Shown here piece by piece: positions 23,766 to 34,726 of a stretch of DNA of 64,000 nucleotides. Source of the stretch: Apostichopus japonicus. Taxonomy: Eukaryota; Echinodermata; Holothuroidea; Aspidochirotida; Stichopodidae. Both the position numbers and the translations under genes were made by a program. Below the pieces are notes generated by a model. The model was not told the origin of the DNA and searched no databases. It saw only the letters and a program-made list of their open reading frames with translations. Every line of letters begins with the position of its first letter. Positions within the stretch are counted from its first letter, which is position 1. The stretch spans positions 28,163,554-28,227,553 of the forward strand of contig NC_092562.1 in the NCBI RefSeq assembly GCF_037975245.1. Direction: 5' to 3'.

Positions 23766-26684
23766 CATACCCTATGATATACTATCTTTAAAATCTTGCT
23801 TATTTACTGCAGTAGTGAACTTCTTAATGTGGTAGTGTACTTACCGTAAGCTACCAGACCTAATGCAGGTTGCATAAAAACTGATTCTCTGAAAATACCT
23901 CAAAAGAAGAAAAGGAATGATACTGTACCATACTAATGTACATTGTAAAATCCAAAAAATATCCTTCATTTCTCTGTTATCTGTCTACCTGCGTGTCGGT
24001 CAATGCCATTTAGACAACATAATTCTTCTCACAGGCATCATGGAATAGATAATTTTATGAACTTTCAAATTCATGTCAAAATTATATTGGAAAGTATTGA
24101 AACAAGTTTCGCCATTTGTTTCTAAAAGCTTACTGAAATGACTTTATCGGTGATAAATTCCCACGAGATGATAGGACAAAGTACTCTTTTTAATGCACTT
24201 GGATTGACATAGACTCAAAATTGACAATTAAAATTTGTTATTTATTGTTTTATTTTTTATTAAACACTCTTTTTAATCACACAGAAATCAGTAACTTAAA
24301 GGAGCCTTTGTTTAAATTTGGACTATTTTTCTAGTAAATTATGTTCTGGACTATTTTTCTACTACATTATGTTATAAATCTTGACCATATATACGTCACT
24401 CAATATTACCTGGGATTTAGTTAACAGTTCTAATGGTCTTGAAAATTGACTGAAATCCCTACAAAGAAGGACGTACAGTACTCAGAACTCTTTGTGGAGC
24501 AAATCTTAATCTATCTCGGAAACACATACTACTTTCCTGCATACTGTACAGTACATACTGGGCAGCCACAATATCTTCCAATGTACTCACATAGAATTAT
24601 CCAATTTACTTGAAAATCTGGGCCAGTTTTTCTCCTCTTACCAATTACTTTGCTATGGTCTGACAGAAATTTTGCTATCTTAGGCAATCTTCCATTAAAT
24701 TATCGCCCACATTTGATAGCTCAAAGGAAACCTATCGCAACAGCTCAGTGTAATAATACTGGCCGCGCATGACCTAGAAACACACAAAGAGAAAGGATCG
24801 AAAGCAATCCAAACTCAATTCGCACCTTCACTCCAGAACAAATATTCTAATGCTTGCATATAGCGTCTACACATAGGGATCCTGCCACATACAACCATAT
24901 TGTGTAATTTCACCAGACACAATATTGAAAATGTACTGTACGTAAAGAAGTTTTAGGTTATTTCCCTATTGTTCGCATTGTCTTTTGAAAATCAGTCATG
25001 GATACAGATTTAATAGACGGCCTCTAATGTGTCCTCATCCAGCGTCTAACATCTGTGGGCAGCTTTTTGAGTATATTTGGAATAAATTTCGTGATAAAAA
25101 AAGGAAACAGTGTCTGATGAGGGGAGGGAAAGAAAACAGTTTTCGATGAGGGAAGAGAAGGGGAAAGGGATGGGGAGGGGGTGGGGGAAGGGTAACAATT
25201 TAAAGCATAGTAGCGTTCCTTTGGTCACATATCATAATCCAAGTAGATATTGTGTTGCCATGACTACTGTAAACCAAAAATAAAAAAAATTATTCGAAGA
25301 GGTCGTTAGGTTCAAATTTTATACTTTGATGGTTCAACATAAATTTCTGTTATCTATTCCTTTAAGATCAAGAGGGGTCACACGACCAATCACGTAGGAA
25401 AGATACATTACTGTTATCGATTTCATTACGATCATGAAGGGTCACACGAACAACCAGGAAAGCTATATAGCCTATACTGGAAATGACCTCTTGTGTAGCA
25501 GTAAGGAAGCCAAGAGCTTAATTCTTCTTGAGTTTATAAAATACTACTGTTTCTGTGTACAAATCTGAAGAAATGAAAGCTAAAACCAGATACCGATATC
25601 ACAAAGACTACCCTTAAAATCAAAGTTTTTTTTTCTTTCTGCTGACATAATGTCACATCCAATGATCCAATGATGTATCGACACAACAATGGTGACTTTA
25701 CGTCATTTCTCCAACGCTGCATTCGCCAGGGAAAATAGTGCACCCTTTAACATGCCTCAATGTAAACAGAAAGTTTGCTTCTGTTGCCCTGGAAGCGTCA
25801 AGATGTCAATTTTTATGGACAGTGCAGCCTAGACATCGCTGGGATATGAGTGCATTGTGTCGTTGCTAACCCGTACGTGTCAACTTCTGTAATTGGAGAT
25901 GACACTTAGTGACCAGTGACCAGGGAAGTATCCCATAATGATAGTCTTTACAGGAAATGAATTATGTCATTAGCATTTGACTCGTGAACTCTTTAAGTTA
26001 TTGTGAAACAATGGAATCATTTTCCAATTCATCAAATAATTACGAGCTTTAAATCGTTACGAAAGTAAGAGTTTTATGTGAGGATAGGTATCAATTTCCC
26101 AAATGAGCATGAAAACTAATGTAATTTTAATCCAAAGGCAAATGATGTCGTCGTTGTTCTAGCAATTTGCCCAAACTGATCCAGTTTTGGTTAAATGCCC
26201 ATGCACTGCAGTGACATACACGGATATCAAAAGTGGGGGGTGGGATGGGGTTGGTGGGGGTTGGAGTGGGGGTTGGTAGCAGGGGATGGTTGGCCAAATT
26301 CCAAATTTGCCACAGCTAATTTAGGTAGCCCTGGGCACAAATTTTTATAAACGGGCAGTATAGGCAGGAACAGAAAATCAGATCAGACCCTGCCATTCGA
26401 ACCTTACAATTTACACAAAAATCTTAGGAGAAACCGATCTCAGACTTGGTGTTTAAGGTAATTAGTGGTTAACTCATTAGTGGTAAACTCAGCTAGAGGT
26501 TGACCCGCTATCAGCTTTATACATCCATGTCTGTTGTTGCATGTAATCTGCATAATTGTACACAATAGTAGTACAGGTAGTAGTGGATTTACTAGCAGCA
26601 GTGCACATCACATCCTTGCATTTGTTTCTATTCTTTCAAGAAAGAAAGTACAGTGCTGTAGTTACCTTAGAAAGGGTCACTGTG
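23766..26684. other. Non-coding span, nothing supported
   Basis: No gene. It has a purine-rich tract at 25115-25195 and a short imperfect duplication around 'gggtcacacga' near 25375 and 25440. Confidence 0.4.
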
Positions 26685-26755
26685 AGGAGGGGGAGGGGGA
26701 GGGGGAAGGGAGGGGTGGGGGTTGGTGAGGGGGTACGGGAGGGGGAGGGCCAGGA
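26685..26755 (+). repeat. G-rich tract with quadruplex potential
   Basis: More than eight runs of three or more G with loops of one to three bases, of the GAGGGGGAGGGGG type. Strong G-quadruplex potential on the plus strand; no linked gene. Confidence 0.6.
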
Positions 26756-27840
26756 TGCACTGCAAGAATGTGATTTCATTAAGAGATAGGTAAGAGACTA
26801 AAGTTAACTTCGAAAACCTTTCTATTCTTTGAACCGGAACACTGGGGAGGGGAGAGGGGGGTGTCAAATGTAAAGGCAAAGAGATTCAAATCAATGTACC
26901 TCATGTTTATGCTGGGTCTGACCCGTAACTTGTAAACGCAGCCACCAAATTTGTGACGAAATTTGCAAAATGTTCGGGATATGAATCGACCATGAAAGCT
27001 TAAGTAGTATACCACTTTGGGTTGTAGGCTTTGTAAATTACATGTAGTCTGTCCTAATATTTACACATGTCAAATATTTACACGTACAAGTACTGTTAAA
27101 GTCTTGATAAACTTTTCAGTGAATTATAGGGCCTGTTATCATTTACAAAGTTCTATGTATTTTAGGATCACTTGGCTGCTCTTAACATGAATTGTTTAAC
27201 CAATAAACTGAACATTTGTAACTTAGACATTAAATAAGTATGTATTTCCACATAATCCATCTTTACAATGCTTTCTTTTTAAGTTAATCGGAAATGTTTT
27301 CTTAGTATTGCAACATATTATCAGCTTATTCTCATGATGCCAGATTTAAGGAAGTCAAATAAGTAATAGTTCAAATTGTTTCCAAGTATCTTTCCTCTAC
27401 TTTAATACACTGATATTTCAAAACCTGTTTTAAAGGGGGATTTTACAGTCAAATGCCGACAACATTATTACCAAGCACAAGGAAGGCAACAATATTTCTA
27501 AAGCAAAGAGCCAACAATAAACAGAGCAGTATACATGTAACTGTAATAGTCCTGTAAACTGACTGCAAAAGGGGAGGAATCGAGACCACTCCCATCAGAC
27601 CTAACTGCCCCCTACCATGCATTTGACACATGAAAAGAAAGTTCACAAAATGGACTGAAATAGTTTTGATTAATTACGAAAGCCGCCAGCATTCCATAGT
27701 GCTTGTACTGCACATAATATCTTCATTATTACTACTGCGCTGTGTATATCATGGCTTAACATGTCAACGTACAGTACATGATACATTATTTGCCAGAAAA
27801 CTATTCCTTGTTTCAGAAAATATATCATGAAACTGTGTTG
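26756..27840. other. Non-coding span, nothing supported
   Basis: Unique-looking AT-rich sequence without recognisable genes. Confidence 0.4.
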
Positions 27841-28414
27841 TATAGTACAGTACACTGTATAGCACAGTACACTGTATAGCACAGTACAGTATAGTACAGT
27901 ACAGTACAGTAGAGTACAGTACAGTATAGTACAGTACAGTACAGTATAGTATAGTACAGTATAGTACAGTACAGTATAGTACAGTATAGTACAGTACAGT
28001 ACAGTATAGTATAGTACAGTATAGTACAGTACAGTATAGTACAGTACAGTATAGTACAGTATAGTATAGTACAGTATAGTACAGTACAGTATAGTACAGT
28101 ACAGTATAGTACAGTACAGTATAGTACAGTACAGTATAGTACAGTATAGTATAGTACAGTATAGTACAGTACAGTACAGTACAGTATAGTACAGTACAGT
28201 ATAGTACAGTACAGTACAGTATAGTACAGTACAGTATAGTACAGTACAGTATAGTACAGTACAGTATAGTACAGTATAGTACAGTACAGTACAGTATAGT
28301 ACAGTATAGTACAGTACAGTATAGTACAGTACAGTACAGTATAGTACAGTACAGTATAGTACAGTATAGTACAGTACAGTATAGTACAGTACAGTATAGT
28401 ACAGTACAGTATAG
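27841..28414 (+). repeat. Pentamer satellite (ACAGT/ATAGT)n, left block
   Basis: From about 27885 the sequence is almost wholly pentamers that are either ACAGT or ATAGT, in unbroken 5-bp register for about 100 units. Because 15 bp is three pentamers and one minus-strand frame has no stop, a long Tyr-Cys-Thr-rich open frame appears; it is an artefact. The array is interrupted at 28415 by an inserted element. Confidence 0.95.
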
Positions 28415-29789
28415 TAGTGTTCAACCTATTATGCATAACAGAAAATACCGATAATTACCGATTATTTTTTTCATAATCGTACCGATTCCGATTCCGATTA
28501 TTTGAACCAAACCATCCATATTCAATCTTTACCAAAGTGTAAATTTTAATGACATATTGCCTTCATTCCGACATTATTTTGTACTTATTTTCAGTATTAT
28601 ACCGTTTATGAACGAATAGAAATGTTACGAACTTGAAGTTAAACATACCTATAAGTTACCTATTTAACTCCATTCAAGTTCAATTAGAAAATGTAAGCTT
28701 AGGCCAATCAAACTGAAAAGCAAATTGTACCATCGTAACTTGTTTAAAATTACTCTAAAATGTAGTACCAGACTGATGTAAAGAAATAATAACAACTAGA
28801 AACTACTCCAATATAAAATATAACATTCCCTCTATAAGACATATCACTTACATTACCTTCCAAACAAATGCCGATTTCCAGCAAATTGAAAGTTGTAAAC
28901 TAAGCTACGCATTTTTTTTTTTTGCAAACCGATGGTTAGGCTACATTTCCCATTGACTTAGTGTGGTTGTTAGGCTAACATGTGGTCGAAGATTGCAGTT
29001 TCCGTGGATATTTTTATTTGCGACACAACTAGAGCGAATAAACAGATGGCAAGGTTAGATTTTCATGCAGTTGACTTAGTGTGAAATAAGGCTACCATGT
29101 GGTTGGAGATTTGTGAGGGTTTTAGGTTATTTTCGCTGGTACTGAAATTGCTTCGCGCAGGCCGTAATTTGCCACGGGAACTTCCCGGTGATTGTGCGCG
29201 ACCCTCCCGCACTGCTTCAAATTTGATGTGGGATGTGAAAACTGTTTGCGCAATTCGCGCTGCAACTGCAATTCGTAGCTAAAGCAAACGCATGTCACAA
29301 TTAATTTTACACAGACACCTGATATAACGAGGGCGATTTTCTTATATTTCTTTTTTCTTTTTCGCACTCGTAATTGTGCTTTAGGAGGGCTTTTTAGCAC
29401 TTGCGAGGGCGAATCGCCCGTCGCCCCCGCTTATTTCCGACCCTATCCAGCACATTCGTTAATTCGCGAAATTGGTATTGGTGCTATGCTTACTGTGCCA
29501 AGAAATATGAAGTCACCAACCACGAGGGAAGCAAAATCGGCGACCCTGGCAGCCTAAATTGATGAAAGTATATACTGTGAAAGACATGTAGAGGGTGTCT
29601 TATTTTAATATATCGTAGTAAAAGAACAAACCTAACACATCAGTTGATATTTTCACCTTCCATATGTTTTTGAATAATCGGTATGACATAACTGGTATTC
29701 CACGTAATTTTTACCGATTCCGATTATGTTCCGATTATGCAATTTTCGTACCGATTCCGATTCCGATTAGGTTAATCGTTTGAACACTA
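28415..29789 (+). mobile_element. 1375-bp hAT-like element inserted in the satellite
   Basis: The left tip reads TAGTGTTCAACC and the right tip, reverse-complemented, TAGTGTTCAAACG. Both are followed by subterminal copies of CGATTCCGATTCCGATTA and its complement. The flanks are CAGTATAG on both sides (28407-28414 and 29790-29797), an 8-bp duplication, although this word is common in the satellite. TAGTG-type tips with 8-bp duplications fit hAT. The interior is unlike the satellite and holds no transposase I can read, so it is probably non-autonomous. Confidence 0.8.
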
Positions 29790-30252
29790 CAGTATAGTAC
29801 AGTACAGTATAGTATAGTATATAGTAGAGTACAGTATAGTTATTATAGTACATTACAGTACTGTATGTACAGTATAGTACATTACAGTACAGTATAGCAT
29901 AGTGCATTACATTACAGTACAGTATAGTACATTACATTACAGTATTGTACATCAGTACAGCATAGTGCATTACATTACAGTACAGTATAGTACATTACAT
30001 TACAGTATTGTACATCAGTATAGCATAGTGCATTACATTACAGTACAGTATAGTACATTACATTACAGTATTGTACATCAGTACAGTATAGTACATTACA
30101 GTACAATATAGTACAGTACATTACAGTACAGTATAGTACAGTTACAGTACAGTATAGTACAGTACAGTATAGTACATGACAGTACAGTATAGTACAAAAC
30201 AGTATATAGTTACAGTACTGTACCTTACAGTATAGTACAAAACAGTACAGTA
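29790..30252 (+). repeat. Satellite, right block with ~62-bp higher-order unit
   Basis: ACAGT/ATAGT words mixed with ACATTAC. A higher-order unit containing AGCATAGTGCATTACATTAC recurs near 29895, 29958 and 30020 (62-63-bp spacing). This is a continuation of the array on the left of the inserted element, but differently organised. Confidence 0.85.
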
Positions 30253-31386
30253 CAGAATGGAATGGCATCATGGTGAACACATGGATGTGCGGTACTACTT
30301 TCAAAAGTTTTCAATTACTGTACAGACACTGCATATATACACAGGGTTCAAGTGAAACATTCTAAGTACAATTGTATTGCTGCAGTGAACTGATCTATCT
30401 ATATGCTTAATCAGTTACATAGCAAGGTGCAGCCAACTAGCAAAAGACACATTCTTTGTGATAAAATGGTGTCATTGGATGTGGCTTTTAACCATACTGT
30501 TGTGCATGGAAACATGTACAGTATAGCAAAGCCAATTCTTGGCAACAACCAAATCCATCCTACCACTGCATAGGTATATCCCCTTAGGGATTAAACATTG
30601 GCAGACAATGTGACTCTAGCAGTTACAGTTAAGCTGAACTAATACTTCCACAAGTGCTTCAGGACACCAAAAACCTCACCAAATCTCAAAAAAAAAAACT
30701 TACAACATAACTTTCAGTGATCTGTTATTGTCCTAGTAGGTTCAAATTCTTTGAAAGACAGAAACAAGGACTTTTCCAAAAATTAACCATTTCCTTAAAT
30801 CTAATTGAAAAACAACATTTGACAGTTATATTTGAACACATTTATAAACTATGTAACATTATGAAGACATTTGAAACATTTGACCTTAAAGTAGAACGAT
30901 AGTGACAGAAAAAAAATCTCTCATTTTCATATATAATGTAGTTTATATGTTACCAAGCAACATATTTTTTTAATTTTCCAAATAGCACACCGGAAAGTTA
31001 TAAAAAAGGGAATTAAAACATCGTTTTTTCGCCTCCGTAATTTAGGAATTTGAAAACACTGCAACGACCTTGAACAGCCCTCAGGTCAGTGAATGACGTC
31101 ACTGTGATGAACTTTTCTGTTGTGAGCGGTTCAGTACGGAGCTGTGCGTGCATTTCGTGTCAGCATAACTGTTATTTTCCGGCGTAATGTTCAAGACATA
31201 AATAGATAATGAATATCATAGTGTTTCTTGATTTCTTCACCACGTGTTTACAAGTTTTTTTTTTACGAAATTTGCGGCGATTTCGCAACGATTTCCCAAT
31301 ATCTGAAGAGGTAACTCGCAAGCTGACCCAAAGTAACGTAAATCTCAAGATCACGTTTTTGGCGGGTTTTATACAGAGTGATGTAT
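30253..31386. other. Non-coding span, nothing supported
   Basis: No gene recognised. Near 31314 the phrase 'aactcgcaagctgacc' matches part of the adjacent SINE body at 31458, so some repeat-derived sequence extends here. Confidence 0.35.
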
Positions 31387-31636
31387 GAATGTATGTATGT
31401 ATGTATAGTGATCTTCCCGCAAGCAGGAACTCGCGAAAGAAGCCATGGAGGCTTATAGACTCGCAAGCTGACCGTAGCCAATCTCTCGGCACACATCCAT
31501 TTAACGTCCATGTCGGGAAGTTGTTATTGAACAACACCCTTGCCAGACGACACACATTGCTGTCGGCGGGGAATCGAACCGGGGATCTCATGACTGGGAG
31601 ACGCCGGCGTTAACCACTAGGCTATACACTCCGCCC
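31387..31636 (-). mobile_element. tRNA-derived SINE with (CATA)n tail
   Basis: On the minus strand the 5' head carries an A box (TAGCCTAGTGG, 31614-31624) and a perfect B box (GGTTCGATTCC, 31570-31580), spaced as in a tRNA. These are internal RNA polymerase III promoter elements. A body of about 160 bp unrelated to tRNA follows, then a CATACATACATACATACATT tail at 31388-31410. The anticodon arm does not pair cleanly and there is no tRNA 3' end, so it is not a functional tRNA gene. I could not find a clear target duplication. Confidence 0.8.
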
Positions 31637-31975
31637 TGTGCTCACTTACCAGTCAAACTGGCACAATAACAATAGTGATGATAGTCTCAAACGATTAGTA
31701 TAACATCAGAAAGAAAATCCAAAGTTCTAAACAAAGTAGATTCGCTTGTATGCACTAGGCCTACTGTAAAACATAAACGTTCATTGTTCCGTGCGTCATT
31801 AAAACCAACAGAAAGGTTTCATTGAGCTTGAAATACAACCGCATTTGAACTAAATCGAGTTGTTAGTCTAGCTCGAACAATTTTCTCACTACATGCAATG
31901 CCTATTGCGTTCATTCACATGCATGCCTCGTGGTTTGGGCTTCAGGAGGAATCGTATTCTAGCCCATGCAACTTC

Positions 31976-32628
31976 CAAGGGCGGCGGAACCGGGGGCACA
32001 GGGGGCACGTGCCCCCCCCCACTTTTCCTCAGGTTAAAAATGTGCCCTTTTTCTACATAGAAATTGAGGTGTCTCAAGTTAGCAAGAGGCCAGGGAACCA
32101 GAATGAACACTCGGGAAGGGCCGTTTCCGGCCATCTGAGGGGTTTGCAAAACCAAAAATATTCTTGTACGCTCCTTGCCAACCGATGGTGGCGCTCCGCT
32201 CAGGTAGTCGTGCATGCAACTTTGCAAATCCTGGTTACGCCCCTGTTTTTTAATGAATTTCTGTGGGTCAAACTCAAAGCTATTTCGAATGGAAAAAAAT
32301 TGTTAAGATATTAACAAGAAATAAACTCTAATTCGGAAGATTCCTACATTAGCAACTAGCATGATTTCACCTCATTTTGTCTCAATAGAAAACTTGTTCC
32401 TTGTTTCCCAATTTGTACATTGGATATTGCAGTGCTAGTATGCATATTTTCCTTGAGAGGGGTGGGGGGGGCGTTGATGGAGTGATGTGTATACGCAAAT
32501 AAGATAATACAATAAGAGTTATAAAGGGTACTAAATATAAGGCTACATCAGTTTAATCGAATTTCTGCAAAGTGCCCTTTGATGTCGGTGCCCCCCCCCC
32601 CAGATTAAAAGTGCTTCCGCCACCCTTG
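31976..32628 (+). mobile_element. 653-bp hAT-like non-autonomous element, family CAAGGGCGGCGGAA, copy 1
   Basis: The left tip is CAAGGGCGGCGGAACC; the right end is GCTTCCGCCACCCTTG. The exact 8-bp duplication GCAACTTC flanks it (31968-31975 and 32629-32636). Inside are a C-run after the left tip, a core at 32161-32208 shared with other elements, and a C-run near the right tip. There is no transposase. A copy of nearly the same length is at 47926-48579, in the same orientation and highly similar. Confidence 0.92.
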
Positions 32629-32636
32629 GCAACTTC

Positions 32637-33600
32637 AAAAAACTCTGCCTAAGCGACGTCCATGTCCCAATTGAAATTTGCACGTGGATTCTCTCCTCAC
32701 ATAGTCATTAGGTTGTTCACGTCTGACATGTCTTCCAGTTCCAACACTTACTATAGCATTTATCGGGATGTATAAATAATGCGGCACAAAAGCATCAATC
32801 TTTCAAACTTTTATTACTTTAGTGACCTTGCCACATGCAAATTTCAATTGGGCCTAAGAATCATCTTCTGTGAAGTGGGCAGAACAAACTTTCACATTCT
32901 TGCCATGAGAAACTCCTGGTGCGATGAAGTCTTTCCTGGTTCTCCTCACAAATCGTATCCAGAGTTTCCGATATCTCTCACTACTTTTTCCGCTTAGAAA
33001 ATTGAAAGAAACTTATTGTAGAGTCCACTTTCGTTCTGTTGCATCCCCCTACAACGCAATTTCTTGGATCTTGCTAGTGGTTTACGTTGTTTGTCGAGTC
33101 CAATATAGCGTAGGTTGCAACTAAACTTACGCACTAAGTGCACACTGCTGATGTACACTACGCCGAGCTCACGTTGTTATCATCATAATGACGTCACATG
33201 TCACTGTAGATCACGTGATCATCATATCGCTTTTCGCGAAAAGCCCAATTTTTGTTTAAAAAAGCAACGAGTTTAGGAATTTTTTTTAAGCCTTTCCCAA
33301 CATCGGATTGATTTGAATTTTCACATGTGTAAAATGGAAACCAACTAGAATACTCTTGAATAAAATCGTATTTTTTCGTCGATGGTGAAAAATCACTATC
33401 GTTCATCTTTAAACTTGCAACCTACAAGGCTTGTAGTCTAAAGTTATTGGGGTCTTAGAAAAATTTGACTAAAGTCTGCTACTGTACAGTACGTATACTG
33501 TATCATTAAGAACTATGTTAGCATCTATGGTATCTGCCGAAGTTAAGTTAAATTTAAGCATTGTTCAGTCTAATGTACAGCAAAAAAAAAAAAAAACACC
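32637..33600. other. Non-coding span, nothing supported
   Basis: No gene or repeat family that I can support. Confidence 0.4.
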
Positions 33601-33601
33601 A

Positions 33602-33785
33602 ACTGGAAATCTGCTCCATTGGACACGGCTGAATTCAGCAACCGGTTCCAAATACTGACACGGACTGGAACATCACCTCTATCGGATATGTAGCTGAACA
33701 TGGCAACTGGATCCTATACTGACACAGACTGGAACATCGGCTCCATTGGACACAGCTGAACTCAGAAACCGGATCCAAATACTGG
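33602..33785 (+). repeat. ~60-bp tandem repeat, three diverged copies
   Basis: Repeated 'ctccattggacac', 'gctgaa', 'caaccgg' and 'ctgacacggactggaaca' blocks in order. No coding sense. Confidence 0.8.
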
Positions 33786-34726
33786 TTAAAATGGTCAGCA
33801 CCAAATGCTTTAGCAAAGAGGCCTTCCTTTGTTGTTTACAAACCAAAATTAACAGAACTGAACCATTATTTATATGAGACAACAAACTACTTTTAATCAA
33901 AGTATCAGGAATCCATTTGGGGGGAAGGGGGACAAGTCTTCATTTACAGTATGAGTGTAGTTGTGGCTAATTGTTGATGCAGAAAATTTAAATACTGTAC
34001 ATGCTGGACCATAATAGAGTTTACAATGCCCTGCACTTATACCACATCAGACACCAGTAAAAGAAATTTCAAACCAAAAGCCCCACTTAAAAACTCCCAG
34101 TCCACCAAGTAAATTATAATCCACACGTTGTTTAATATCAAGATTGTTTGTCCTTTAAAGTCCTTTCTTACTTTTCCATGAAGGTTGTTGTAAACAATAC
34201 ATTTGCTATGGACACTTCCCTTTGAGAGTTCAGTTTCTGAAATTTGAAAAGTTTAAAGTCCATCATTAACCAAGAAATTACAAGTTAACCATCAATTGTT
34301 TTTTAGTAAGCACTAGTCTGTACAGGTCCATACATTGTACAGTTCATATTGAATTTGCTGAACGTCAGATCCATATATACTGTAGACTTAACAAACCCTT
34401 TTATTATTTTTCATCATTTTCTCAACTAATAATATATAGGCTATATATATTGGCTATATAATCATACTATCTAGGCTATACATATATACACGCTTACTCT
34501 TTCATAATTAAACTTTTGAAATCTGTCCCACGATTAAAAATTACATGAACTACTGTACAAATAAAACATTTAACGATTCATTCCATGTACAGTTAATCAA
34601 ACTTAGTTCGTAAATAATACAAAAGCCTTGATTGATGAAGAAAAAATTATAGAACTCACATCCTGCATGCAGTTTGTATTCTACGGCTCGATATTAAAAG
34701 AAACTATTGCAATTGGGATACATAAC
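33786..34726. other. Non-coding span, nothing supported
   Basis: AT-rich sequence without recognisable genes. Confidence 0.4.

Noticed and set aside
23289-23777. 162-codon Pro/Leu/Ser-rich frame
   Set aside because: Pyrimidine-rich minisatellite; no start context, splice sites or domain.
27825-28436. 203-codon open frame rich in Tyr-Cys-Thr-Ile-Leu on the minus strand
   Set aside because: It is the pentamer satellite read in a stop-free frame; composition is wholly explained by the repeat.
31560-31636. Functional tRNA gene
   Set aside because: A and B boxes are present but the anticodon arm and acceptor stem do not pair properly, and a SINE body with CATA tail follows.
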